Assembly (NCBI GenBank): GCA_017541665.1
Contig: JAFXYP010000072.1
Location: 1-50,748 of the forward strand
Direction of reading: 5' to 3'
Origin: Lentisphaeria bacterium
GTDB lineage: Bacteria > Verrucomicrobiota > Lentisphaeria > Victivallales > UBA1829
Length of the DNA: 50,748 nucleotides
Part shown: piece by piece, positions 34,330 to 43,500 of the stretch
Layout of the letters: each line of letters starts with the position of its first letter
Position numbering within the stretch: position 1 is the stretch's first letter
Notes under the pieces: generated by a model
Databases searched by the model: none
Told to the model about the DNA's origin: nothing
Seen by the model: the letters and a program-made list of their open reading frames with translations, nothing else
Position numbers and translations under genes: made by a program

Positions 34330-35586
34330 GTGAATTCCCTTCAGACATTCTGGCAGAAGCGTTCCAACGCCAAGCTCCACCGCGAGATCGTCTCGTCCGT
34401 GCGCCATACGCTGATCGAGGACGACGACATCCTGACGGACGAGGAGAAGGCGCGCCTTGCGGAATTCATGGAAGCCGCCGACCGGGCCGGTTCGAATCCC
34501 GACCCTTCGCAGTGTGCCGAGGAGCTTCAGGCTGTCTCGCAGGATTATGCCGCGTATTCCGGACGGTCCACGTTCAAGGCATGGATGGGTTCCGTGCTGG
34601 ACGTGCTCGCCGTGGCGTTCGGCGTGGCATTCGGCCTGCGCGCTCTCTTCGTCCAGCCGTTCCAGATCCCGACCAGCAGCATGCAGCCGACGCTGTTCGG
34701 CATCCACTATATCGACCGGCAGGCGTCCGATCCGTACCGGAATTCCTTCGTGAAGCTTTGCACGCCGCTCGGCGCGTCCAATGCGAAGGTCGTTTCGCCG
34801 CGCGATTATGCGAGGCTGGATTCCGACCCGGTCCCGGTCGTCCGCCCGTGGCTTTCGCTCATCCCGTCCCTGCTGCATCCCGGCGATTTCTACCGCACCG
34901 GCTCCATCCTCAAGTTCGGCGGGCAGGATTTCCTGGTGCCCGGCACGGAGCCCCGCGACAACATCTTCCGCTATCTGCCGGAAGACCCTCGGGTGCGTCC
35001 GTACCGGGAAGGCGAGACCGTGTTCGACGGCTGGCTGTCGTCCGGCGACCATCTTTTCGTCGACCGCGTTTCCATCCACTTCAAGCCGCTGAAGCGCGGC
35101 GAGGTGTTCGTTTTCAATACCGAGGGACTCTGTTCGTCGAACGGGGTGCCCCTGGCCGGATACTACTACATCAAACGCCTCGCCGGGCTGCCCGGCGACA
35201 CGCTCAGGATTCAGGACGGGCATCTGTATATCCGCCCGAAGAACTCCAATACGTTCCGACCGGCGGAATGGTTCAATCCGGCTTTTTGCAAGGTGTATTC
35301 CGCGCAGGGCGGCTACCAGGGACACCAGGGCATGGGACGCCTGGAGGAAAACGTGGAGCTGACCGTGCCGGACGACTGCTGTTTCGCCCTCGGCGACAAC
35401 ACCGCGAACAGCCTGGACAGCCGCGACTGGGGCCCGCTCCCCATCCGGAACATCATCGGCCGCGCGCTTTTCGTCTTCTGGCCGATCTCCCGCCGCATCG
35501 GCCCCGTGGACCGGCAGGATCCGCTTCCGGTTCCGACCGTGTACCCGCCGACCTCCACGCAGCCCACCGCGATGAATCTTCAGTAA
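34330..35586 (+). CDS. lepB: Signal peptidase I, with a long insertion; GTG start
   Basis: LepB cleaves Sec and Tat signal peptides on the outer face of the inner membrane. The catalytic serine is S117 in PTSSMQPT and the lysine is K282 in YYYIKRLAGLPGD; box E is GDNTANSLDSRDWG. One membrane helix (about 86-108, LDVLAVAFGVAFGLRAL) precedes the serine, after an 85-residue acidic N-terminal segment. About 165 residues separate Ser and Lys, against about 55 in E. coli, so there is a large insertion. I chose the GTG at 34330, 8 bases after lepA, with GAGG upstream; the next ATG would remove most of the N-terminal segment. Total 418 residues. Only a weak bulged hairpin follows the stop (35591-35610). 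Confidence 0.93.
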   Translation: MNSLQTFWQKRSNAKLHREIVSSVRHTLIEDDDILTDEEKARLAEFMEAADRAGSNPDPSQCAEELQAVSQDYAAYSGRSTFKAWMGSVLDVLAVAFGVAFGLRALFVQPFQIPTSSMQPTLFGIHYIDRQASDPYRNSFVKLCTPLGASNAKVVSPRDYARLDSDPVPVVRPWLSLIPSLLHPGDFYRTGSILKFGGQDFLVPGTEPRDNIFRYLPEDPRVRPYREGETVFDGWLSSGDHLFVDRVSIHFKPLKRGEVFVFNTEGLCSSNGVPLAGYYYIKRLAGLPGDTLRIQDGHLYIRPKNSNTFRPAEWFNPAFCKVYSAQGGYQGHQGMGRLEENVELTVPDDCCFALGDNTANSLDSRDWGPLPIRNIIGRALFVFWPISRRIGPVDRQDPLPVPTVYPPTSTQPTAMNLQ

Positions 35587-35664
35587 AAAGCCGGCCGCCG
35601 GGACCGCCGGGTCTTCTTCCTCCGCCGTTTTTCAAAAAAACTCAAAAAAAGTCCTTTTTGCCTG

Positions 35665-35693
35665 TTGATTTTTACGCGGAAAGGGGCTATAGT
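35665..35693 (+). promoter_or_regulatory. Promoter of the histone-H1-like gene
   Basis: TTGATT (35665-35670), 17 bases, TATAGT (35688-35693), with A-rich tracts upstream (35634-35650). The leader of about 130 bases can close on itself: GGGAC (35707-35711) with GTCCC (35790-35794), and the next CGG with CCG. Confidence 0.75.
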
Positions 35694-35830
35694 AACGTAG
35701 ATTTCAGGGACCGGGTACGGCCTTTTTGGAAAGAAGACGCCGCAAATGCCTGAAACTGTTCGGCTTCGGCGCGCAGCGGCTTCTCCGGTGTCCCGGACCT
35801 AAAACATCAACATGATTGGAGCGAAAAAAC

Positions 35831-36460
35831 ATGAATGAAGTGTTCTGCGATGGCGTGGCGAACGTCATCTTTTCCCGCGGATTGGTTTCCATGGACCTGT
35901 ATCATCTCGTTTATGAGGGCGAGAACGGACCGCACAAACCTGTTGCCTTTATCCGCTTTATTTTCCCGCTGCGCTGTCTTCTGGAGCTGACCGGTACCGG
36001 CAAGAACGTCATCCGGCATCTGATCGAGACCGGCGTGCTGACTGCGGTTCCCATTACGCCGGAACAGGCCAGTGGAAAAGTGCCGATTGCCGCTGCCGCG
36101 AAACCCGCGAAAAAGGAAGAACCCGCGCCCGCCAAAAAGTCGGAAGCCAAACCTGCCGCGAAGTCCGCTGCGAAGCCCGCTCCGGCAAAGAAAGCCGCCC
36201 CGGCTCCTGCGAAACCCGCTGCGAAGCCTGCGGAAAAGCCTGCCGCGAAGCCCGCGCCCGCGAAGAAGGCGGAAGCCAAGCCTGCCGCGAAGCCCGCTCC
36301 GGCAAAGAAAGCTGCCCCGGCTCCTGCGAAACCCGCTGCGAAGCCCGCGGAAAAGCCCGCTGCGAAGCCTGCGCCCGCGAAGAAGGCGGAGTCCAAACCC
36401 GCCGCGAAGCCGGCGCCCGCGAAGAGACCTGCCGCAAAGGGGAAGAAGCCCGCGAAGTGA
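35831..36460 (+). CDS. Histone H1-like Ala/Pro/Lys-rich protein with an N-terminal globular domain
   Basis: The 209-residue protein has two parts. Residues 1-85 form a folded domain I do not recognise (VFCDGVANVIFSRGL ... RFIFPLRCLLELTGTGKNVIRHL). Residues 86-209 consist almost wholly of K, P and A in PAKK/KPAA repeats, as in H1 tails, bacterial AlgP-like proteins and chlamydial Hc proteins; such tails bind DNA or RNA without sequence preference. Two exact-register 39-residue units make up much of the tail. I chose the ATG at 35831 because GGAG sits 9 bases before it; a TTG frame starts at 35816. It is a single-gene unit with its own promoter and a run of terminator-like hairpins behind it. 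A nucleoid role is inference from composition. Confidence 0.8.
   Translation: MNEVFCDGVANVIFSRGLVSMDLYHLVYEGENGPHKPVAFIRFIFPLRCLLELTGTGKNVIRHLIETGVLTAVPITPEQASGKVPIAAAAKPAKKEEPAPAKKSEAKPAAKSAAKPAPAKKAAPAPAKPAAKPAEKPAAKPAPAKKAEAKPAAKPAPAKKAAPAPAKPAAKPAEKPAAKPAPAKKAESKPAAKPAPAKRPAAKGKKPAK
36173..36406 (+). repeat. Two tandem 117-bp units in the histone-H1-like tail
   Basis: Unit 1 (36173-36289) and unit 2 (36290-36406) each encode 39 residues beginning KPAPAKKAAPAPAKP. The protein copies differ at one residue (Ala versus Ser near the end), while the DNA differs at several third positions. A third unit begins at 36407 but departs after six residues. This is a coding repeat, not an intergenic element. 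Confidence 0.9.
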
Positions 36461-36484
36461 TCTGATCGTCCGGGCTGCTTTTTC
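36447..36484 (+). terminator. Terminator-like hairpin spanning the H1-like stop codon
   Basis: AGCCCG (36447-36452) pairs with CGGGCT (36471-36476), followed by GCTTTTT. The stop codon lies in the loop, so translating ribosomes could prevent folding. Confidence 0.5.
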
Positions 36485-36495
36485 TACTTTTTCAG

Positions 36496-36571
36496 GACCG
36501 TGCGTCGTCCCGTTTCCTGCCGGTTCCGTCCGGACAGGAAGATGCGTGACGGTGCGCGGTCTTCGTTTTTT
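36496..36571 (+). ncRNA. Candidate structured RNA or compound terminator in the gap before nifJ
   Basis: In the 342-base gap (36461-36802) a 14-bp stem can form between 36496-36509 and 36548-36561, with 11 Watson-Crick and 3 G-U pairs. Its loop holds a second hairpin (CCTG CCGG / CCGG A CAGG, 36516-36538). TTCGTTTTTT follows directly (36562-36571). This is either the main terminator of the H1-like gene or the 3' end of a small RNA. I recognise no RNA family and see no separate promoter for it. The rest of the gap contains another terminator hairpin (36665-36684) and the nifJ promoter. Confidence 0.4.
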
Positions 36572-36664
36572 GGGGGAAGGGCAGGCGGATTGTGCGGTGG
36601 ATGATACATCATCCGTCGCGCGGTATCTTATTCGTTCTTGCGGCCGTCTTCGCGCATGCGTTTC

Positions 36665-36684
36665 CGCGCGCGAGCGCGTTTTTT
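36665..36684 (+). terminator. Short GC hairpin with T6 before the nifJ promoter
   Basis: CGCGC (36665-36669), loop GCGA, GCGCG (36674-36678), then six T residues (36679-36684). It insulates nifJ from upstream transcription, ending 12 bases before the -35 box. Confidence 0.65.
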
Positions 36685-36696
36685 GCGAAAAAAGCC

Positions 36697-36725
36697 TTGA
36701 CAACAGCGGGAATTCGTGGTATATT
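36697..36725 (+). promoter_or_regulatory. Strong promoter of nifJ
   Basis: TTGACA (36697-36702), 17 bases, TATATT (36720-36725). It has a perfect consensus -35 box and optimal spacing, with AAAAAA just upstream. It is the best promoter in the window, in keeping with a highly expressed central enzyme. Confidence 0.9.
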
Positions 36726-36755
36726 AAGAGAATATAATTTCTCCCAAATCATACA

Positions 36756-36772
36756 TATAGCCGACAGCTATA
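36756..36772 (+). promoter_or_regulatory. Inverted repeat in the nifJ leader
   Basis: TATAGC, five bases, GCTATA. It lies about 24 bases after the predicted start of transcription and 30 bases before the ATG, so it could be an operator or an mRNA hairpin. No known regulator site is recognised. Confidence 0.4.
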
Positions 36773-36802
36773 ACTTAACCCAACCAGCAAAGGAAAACTC
36801 AA

Positions 36803-39800
36803 ATGCCGGGCAAAATCAACACTCAGGACGGCAACTACGCAGCCGCGTACGTTGCTTATGCGTTGAGCGAAACCGCCGCGATCTACCCGATCACTCCTTC
36901 GTCCACCATGGGCGAATGGGTCGACCAGTGGGCCGCCGAAGACAAGAGAAACATCTGGGGCAAGCAGGTCTCGGTCGTCGAGATGCAGTCCGAAGCGGGC
37001 GCCGCGGGCGCCGTCCACGGCTGTCTTGCCGCCGGGTCTCTCACGACCACCTACACGGCTTCTCAGGGCCTGCTCCTGATGATCCCGAACATGTACAAGA
37101 TCGCCGGCGAACTTCTCCCGACCGTTTTCCATGTCACGGCCCGTTCGCTCGCCTGCCAGTCCCTTGCGATTTTCGGCGACCACTCCGACGTGATGGCATG
37201 CCGCAACACCGGCTTCGCCATGCTCGCGGCCGCCAGCGTCCAGGAAGAAATGGACCTCGCGCTCGTCGCCCACCTCTCCACCTACAAGGCCAAAGTGCCG
37301 TTCCTCCAGTTCTTCGACGGTTTCCGCACCTCCCACGAAGTGCACAAGTTCGAGGAAATCCCCTACGAGGATATCGCCAAGCTCGTCGAACCCCAGTACA
37401 TCGAAGAGTTCCGCGCTCGCGCCCTCCGTCCCGAGAAGCCCGTCTGCAAAGTCGGCGCCCAGAACGGCGACGTTTACTTCCAGGGCCGCGAAACGGTCAA
37501 CAAGTTCTATGATGCCTGCCCGGCCATCGTTCAGGAAAAGATGGACGCCGTCGCGAAGCTGACCGGCCGTGCCTACCACCTCTTCGACTATGTCGGCGCT
37601 CCCGACGCCACCGACGTGATCGTCTCCATGGGCTCCAGCTGCGAAGCCATCGACGAGACCATCGCGTACCTGAACGCCAAGCGCGGCACCAAGTACGGCC
37701 TGGTCAAGGTCCGCCTCTATCGTCCCTTCGCGACGGAAGCCTTCCTCGCCGCCCTCCCGAAGACCGTCAAGCGCATCGCCGTCCTCGACCGCACCAAAGA
37801 GCCGGGCGCCATCGGCGAACCGCTCTACATGGATGTCAAGATCGCCGTCAACAACCCGGCCATCACCGTGATCGGCGGCCGCTACGGCCTCTCCTCCAAG
37901 GACTTCACGCCCTCCATGATCCTCGCCGTCTTCAAGCACCTCGAAAAGGGCGGTTTCCACGGCTTCACCGTTGGCATCGACGATGACGTGACGAACACCT
38001 CCCTCCCGATCGACGAGCACATCACGACCGAGCCGGAAGGCACCACCGCCTGCATGTTCTACGGCCTCGGCGGCGACGGCACCGTCGGCGCGAACAAGAC
38101 CACCATCAAGGTCATCGGCCACCTCACGGACAAGGACGCCCAGGCCTACTTCGCCTACGACTCCAAGAAGTCCTTCGGCCTCACCTGCTCCCACCTCCGC
38201 TTCTCCGACAGCCCGATCAAGTCCACCTACCTGATCACCAGCCCGGACCTCGTGTCCTGCTCCACGGCCGCCTACATCGGCCGCTACGACCTGCTGAAGG
38301 GCCTCAAGAAGGGCGGCACCTTCCTGCTGAACAGCCACTACTCCGACGACGAAGTCTTCGGTCACCTGACCCGCGACATGCAGGAATACATCATCAAGAA
38401 CGAGATCAAGTTCTACAACGTGAACGCCGAAGCCATCATCAAGAACATGCCCGGCCTCCGCGGCAAGGGCGCGAACACCGTCATGATGGTCGCCTACTTC
38501 AAGGTCTCCGGCATCGTCCCGTTCGACAAGGCCGCCGCCGAGATGAAGCTCCTCAACGCGAAGACCTTCGCGAAGAAGGGCCAGAACGTCATCGACATGA
38601 ACAACTCCCTGGTCGACCTCGCCGCCGACGCCTGCCACGAGATCAAGGTCCCGGCCTCCCTCGACGGCGTCCCGCACGCCGAACACCTGAAGCTCATCCC
38701 GGACGATGCCGACGAGTTCACCAAGAACATCATCGAGCCCAGCATGCGCAACAACGGCGACGCCATCCCGGTCTCCGCCATGTCCATCGACGGCACGCTC
38801 CCGACCGGCACCGCCTGTCTCGAAAAGCGCGGCTTCGCCCCGAAGGTCCCGCGCTGGGTCGCCGCGAACTGCATCCAGTGCGGCATCTGCGCGAACTCCT
38901 GCCCGCACGCCGCCATCCGCACGAAGCTCTTCCGCGACGAGGCGCTCGCCTCCGCCCCGGCCAGCTTCACGACCAAGAACCCGGTCCCCGCCGTTGACGG
39001 CCTCAAGTTCAAAGTCCAGGTCTTCATCGAAGACTGCATGGCTTGCGGCGTCTGCCTCGACCAGTGCCCGATGACCGCCAAGGAAGGCAAGCAGGCCCTC
39101 GTCTGGTCCACCCTCGAAGAAGAACGCGCCGCCGGCGAAAACGCCAACGAGGCCTTCTTCGAAGCCGCCGAAGACAACATCATGGGCAAGAACACCGTGA
39201 ACACCGTCAAGGGCGCCATGCTCCGCAAGCCGCTCTTCGAGTTCTCCGGCGCCTGCGCGGGCTGCGGCGAGACCCCGTACGTCAAGCTCGTCAGCCAGCT
39301 CTTCGGCGAAAACGCCATCGTTGCGAACGCCACCGGCTGCTCCTCCATCTACTCCGGCACCTTCCCGACCATCCCGTACACCAAGACCAAGGAAGGCCGC
39401 GGTCCGGCATGGGCGAACTCCCTGTTCGAAGACAACGCCGAGTTCGGTTTCGGCATGCGCATGGCCGTGGATTCCAACCGCACCCTCCTGAAGCAGGAAG
39501 TCGAAAAGGTCCTCGCCTGCGAGTCCGCTCCGGCCGACCTGAAGGACGCCCTGAACAAGGCCATGAGCTTCTGGGACAACTCCAAGACCGACGAAGCCAT
39601 CGCCGCCCAGAAGGCTGCGAAGGCCGCCGTCGAAAAGGCGCTCGCCGGCTGCTGCTGCGATTCCGGCAAGCCCACCCTCTCCAAGATCCTCGAGCTCGCC
39701 GACTACTTCTGCGACAAGTCCGTCTGGATCATCGGCGGTGACGGCTGGGCCAACGACATCGGTTACGGCGGCATCGATCATGTCGTCGCCATGGGCAAGA

Positions 39801-40354
39801 ACGTGAACATCCTCGTCCTCGACACCGAAGTCTACTCCAACACCGGCGGACAGTCCTCCAAGTCCACCCCGACCGCCGCGGTCGCCAAGTTCGCCGCCGG
39901 CGGCAAGAAGACCTACAAGAAGAACATGGGCTTCATGTGCATGAGCTATGGCTATGTGTACGTCGCCAGCGTCGCCCTCGGCGCCGACCGCGCCCAGACC
40001 CTGAAGGCCTTCCAGGAGGCCGAGGCCTGGAACGGCCCGTCCATCATCTTCGCCTACGCTCCCTGCATCGCCCACAACATCGACATGAGCAAGACGCAGA
40101 CCGAGCAGAAGCGCGCGGTGGATTGCGGCTACTTCCCGCTGTACCGCTACAACCCCGCGAACGAAGTCCCGTTCACGTGGGATGTCAAGAAGCCGTCCGA
40201 CGGCAAGTTCCAGGAATTCATCCGCAGCGAAGGCCGCTACAAAGCCCTGCTGAAGACCAACCCGGCGCACGCCGAGGAGCTCTTCGCTCAGGCCGAAAGC
40301 GACGCCGCCAAGCGCATGCAGTTCTACCAGGAAGTCGGCAAGCTCATGAAGTAA
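36803..40354 (+). CDS. nifJ: Pyruvate:ferredoxin (flavodoxin) oxidoreductase
   Basis: PFOR converts pyruvate and CoA to acetyl-CoA and CO2 and reduces ferredoxin; it is a key enzyme of anaerobic fermentation. This is the single-chain homodimeric form, 1183 residues. Domain I has the YPITPSSTMGEWVDQW motif; domain II lies around 260-420; domain V carries two [4Fe-4S] sites (CIQCGICANSCP and CMACGVCLDQCP). Domain VI binds thiamine diphosphate and a third cluster (CAGCGETPY, TGCSSIY, GGDGWANDIGYGG) with the final Cys in the C-terminal part. Codon use is strongly biased, as in highly expressed genes. AAGGA precedes the ATG. It is a single-gene unit with a strong promoter and terminator. The ferredoxin partner is not in the window. 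Confidence 0.98.
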   Translation: MPGKINTQDGNYAAAYVAYALSETAAIYPITPSSTMGEWVDQWAAEDKRNIWGKQVSVVEMQSEAGAAGAVHGCLAAGSLTTTYTASQGLLLMIPNMYKIAGELLPTVFHVTARSLACQSLAIFGDHSDVMACRNTGFAMLAAASVQEEMDLALVAHLSTYKAKVPFLQFFDGFRTSHEVHKFEEIPYEDIAKLVEPQYIEEFRARALRPEKPVCKVGAQNGDVYFQGRETVNKFYDACPAIVQEKMDAVAKLTGRAYHLFDYVGAPDATDVIVSMGSSCEAIDETIAYLNAKRGTKYGLVKVRLYRPFATEAFLAALPKTVKRIAVLDRTKEPGAIGEPLYMDVKIAVNNPAITVIGGRYGLSSKDFTPSMILAVFKHLEKGGFHGFTVGIDDDVTNTSLPIDEHITTEPEGTTACMFYGLGGDGTVGANKTTIKVIGHLTDKDAQAYFAYDSKKSFGLTCSHLRFSDSPIKSTYLITSPDLVSCSTAAYIGRYDLLKGLKKGGTFLLNSHYSDDEVFGHLTRDMQEYIIKNEIKFYNVNAEAIIKNMPGLRGKGANTVMMVAYFKVSGIVPFDKAAAEMKLLNAKTFAKKGQNVIDMNNSLVDLAADACHEIKVPASLDGVPHAEHLKLIPDDADEFTKNIIEPSMRNNGDAIPVSAMSIDGTLPTGTACLEKRGFAPKVPRWVAANCIQCGICANSCPHAAIRTKLFRDEALASAPASFTTKNPVPAVDGLKFKVQVFIEDCMACGVCLDQCPMTAKEGKQALVWSTLEEERAAGENANEAFFEAAEDNIMGKNTVNTVKGAMLRKPLFEFSGACAGCGETPYVKLVSQLFGENAIVANATGCSSIYSGTFPTIPYTKTKEGRGPAWANSLFEDNAEFGFGMRMAVDSNRTLLKQEVEKVLACESAPADLKDALNKAMSFWDNSKTDEAIAAQKAAKAAVEKALAGCCCDSGKPTLSKILELADYFCDKSVWIIGGDGWANDIGYGGIDHVVAMGKNVNILVLDTEVYSNTGGQSSKSTPTAAVAKFAAGGKKTYKKNMGFMCMSYGYVYVASVALGADRAQTLKAFQEAEAWNGPSIIFAYAPCIAHNIDMSKTQTEQKRAVDCGYFPLYRYNPANEVPFTWDVKKPSDGKFQEFIRSEGRYKALLKTNPAHAEELFAQAESDAAKRMQFYQEVGKLMK

Positions 40355-40393
40355 GCCGTTCCCGATCGGAACACCGCGTTCAACGCGACATCC

Positions 40394-40430
40394 GGCCCGT
40401 CCGAACTTTTTCGGTTCGGACGGGCCTTTT
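40394..40430 (+). terminator. Strong intrinsic terminator after nifJ
   Basis: A perfect 13-bp stem (GGCCCGTCCGAAC at 40394-40406 with its complement at 40414-40426), followed by TTTTGTCTTT. It is the strongest terminator in the window. Confidence 0.93.
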
Positions 40431-40487
40431 GTCTTTGCACGAAACCGTTTCTTTGCTGTTTTTTCTCTTTCTTTGTGGGGAAATGAT

Positions 40488-40515
40488 TTGCTTTTTGCTT
40501 CTTCCCGGGTATAGT
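40488..40515 (+). promoter_or_regulatory. Promoter of the TIR-Sel1-FGE gene
   Basis: TTGCTT (40488-40493), 16 bases, TATAGT (40510-40515). Both boxes deviate somewhat from consensus, so it may be weaker than its neighbours. Confidence 0.68.
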
Positions 40516-40557
40516 TTATATGACAAATTATTCCTATTTTTGGAGAAATGGGGCATC

Positions 40558-43500
40558 ATGGCAAAAATTCATTGTAAAATGTGCGGCGGGCAGATCGATC
40601 TGCAGAGTGGCATGACCTCCGGGGAATGCCCTTACTGCGGCAGCCTGACGACATTCCCGAAGATCGACACCCCCCAGCGCGAACAGCTTTACAACCGCGC
40701 CGAGCATTTCCGCCAGGTCAACAACTTCGACAAGGCGGTATCCTCCTATGAAGCCATCCTCAATATCGACAGTGAAGACCCGGAAGCCTGGTGGGGCCTG
40801 CTCATCTCCAAATACGGCATCGAATACGTCGAGGACCCCGTCACGCACGAACGCATTCCGACCTGCCACCGGGTGCAATACGAGTCCATCCTCGCGGACC
40901 CGGACTATTTGAACGCGCTGAAATATGCCGTCGGCTATGACCGCGACATTTATGAAAAGGAAGCGCGCCGGATCTCCGAAATACAGAAAAACATCCTTCG
41001 GATTTCAGCGCAGGAGAAGCCTTATGACGTTTTCATCTGTTACAAGGAGACGACCGACGGCGGCACGCGCACACGGGACTCCGTGCTGGCGCAGGATATT
41101 TATTTCCAGCTCACGAAACAGGGGCTGAAAGTCTTTTTCTCACGCATCACGCTGGAGAACAAACTCGGCCAGCAGTACGAGCCGTACATCTTCGCCGCGC
41201 TGAACTCCGCGAAAGTCATGCTCGTGATCGGCTCGCGGCGCGAGTATTTCGACGCCGTCTGGGTGAAGAACGAGTGGAGCCGCTTCCTCGCACTGAAGAA
41301 AAATGACAGCTCGAAGCTTCTCATCCCGTGCTATCGGGACATGGATGCCTACGACATCCCGGAGGAGCTCGCCATGTTCCAGAGCCAGGATATGAACAAG
41401 ATCGGATTCATGCAGGATCTGCTCTACGGTATCATGAAAGTAGTGGGAGCCGGCCGGAACGAGGCGAAAAAAGAGTCTGCGGACACGGACAGCAGCATTT
41501 CCGATATCGACAACGTCAAAAAACGCATTGCGATCCTGGTCTCGCAGGACGACTGGGAAAAAGCCGTCTCGTATTGTGAAAGAAGGCTCGACACCAATCC
41601 TGAGGATCCCGAACTGTATTTTCTGATATGCATGCTTTCACGCCGGATTCCCGACGAGGAGACTTTGCGGAACAGCGCCTGCAGCATCCAGGACGATACG
41701 AACTTCAGGATCGCGCTGAAATACGCCTCGCCGGAACGCCGCAGGCAGCTTGAATCGATCCGGCAGGAAACGCAAACCAATTGCTTCCTGAAGAAATGCC
41801 TGGACGCCAACGGCGTTTCGGATATGTCGAAGCTCTACCTGTGCAGAAAGCCGTTGATCGAAGACGCCGATTTCCGGGCGGCGCTGGAGATTGCTCCCCC
41901 GGAACGGAAGAAGGAGCTGCAGAAGATTCAGTACGACCAGGCGGATTACATGCTGGAGGGAATCAAGCAGAAATATCGCGTTTCGGAACTGAAGCAGGTG
42001 AGCATTCCCCTCAGTACGGAACCGGATTTCTGCCGGTTGTTGAACATGGTTTCTCCTGAACGCCGGGCGGAAATGGAGGAAAGCCGGCAGCAGCAGTGCG
42101 AATTCTTTGTCGGAAGATGTTTGGCGGCCAACCGCCTTTACAACGAAGCCGACCTGGCGCTGACCTTGACGCCGCTGGCCGAAAACGTCTATTTCAAGAT
42201 TGCGCTGCTCTGCGCTTCCCCGGAACGTCAGAAAACGCTTCAGAAACTCCAGCAGGACCAGGCCGAGTTCTTCGTTCGGAAATGTATGGAAACCAATCAT
42301 GTTTCGAGCGAGGCTGATCTTCCCGGCTGCCCGAAGCCGCTGAACGAAGATGATTTTTTCATGCTCGCATTCAAATACGCCTCGCTGGAACGCCGGGTAA
42401 AGCTGGAGCGGATTCGGGAGGCGCAGTCGGACACGTTCCTTCGGAAGTGCATGGAGGCCTGTCATGTGAAAGACCCGTCCGAACTGGCGAACTGCACGAG
42501 GCCGCTGCTCGAGAATTTGAACTTCCGCCTTGCCCGGACCTGCGCGCTTCCCGCGCAGGAGAAAGTTCTTGACCAGATCGTGTCGAGCCAGCAGTTGCGG
42601 ATTGCCGCGAGAAAATTGAAACGATTTGCCGTCGTCGCCGGCTGCGTGCTCGTGCTCGTCGTTCTGGTCGTGATCCTCTGGAGCAACCGGCTGAAGATCG
42701 GAGCGACGCTCGGCGGCGCGGAAGCGAAATACAGGCTTGCGTTGCGCTATGAGACCGGTGACGGCGTGGAAAAAAGCATCTACGAAGCTGAGCGATGGTA
42801 TCGCAAGGCCGCGAAAAGCGGTCATGCCGAGGCGCAATACAGACTCGCGCAGCGTATCACTCTGAACTCCTCGGGAGTCTTCAGCCCCGAGGCGATCGAA
42901 TGGTGCCGCAAGGCTGCGGAACAGGGACATGTCCTGGCGCAATACGTCCTTGGCTTAAGTTATGAAAAGGGCTACGGTGTGACAAGAGACTTTTCCGAGG
43001 CGTTTACATGGTACCGCAAGGCCGCCGAGCAGGGCCATGCCGAGGCGCAGTACAAGGCCGGCCTGTTCTGCGAAACCGGGAATGGCACGACACAGGACTA
43101 TGCCGAAGCCGTAAAGTGGTATCGCCTGGCTGTGCGCCATGACAATGCGGAAGCGTCAAAACGGCTGCCGTTCGCCGAGCTGGTGATGAACGCGCAGAAC
43201 GGCAATGCCAATGCGCAATATAAGCTGGCACAGGCTTATGAAGCCGGCGACGGTGTGGAGAAAAGCAATGCCGAGGCGCTCAAATGGTATCGCAAGGCCG
43301 CGGAGCAGGGGCATGCCGAGGCGCAGTGCAAGGCCGGTTTATTCTATGAAACCGGGAAAGGCACGACACAGGACTATGCAGAAGCCGTCAAATGGTATCG
43401 CCTGGCTGTGAGGCAGGGCAAATCGGAAGCGTCAAAACGGCTGCCGTTCGCCGAGTTGGTGATGAATGCGCAGGCCGGCAATGCCGATGCACAGTACAAG

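Noticed and set aside
36100..36430. The regular repeats as a CRISPR array.
   Set aside because: They are in-frame PAKK/KPAA codons inside a gene, with no unique spacers and no cas genes nearby.
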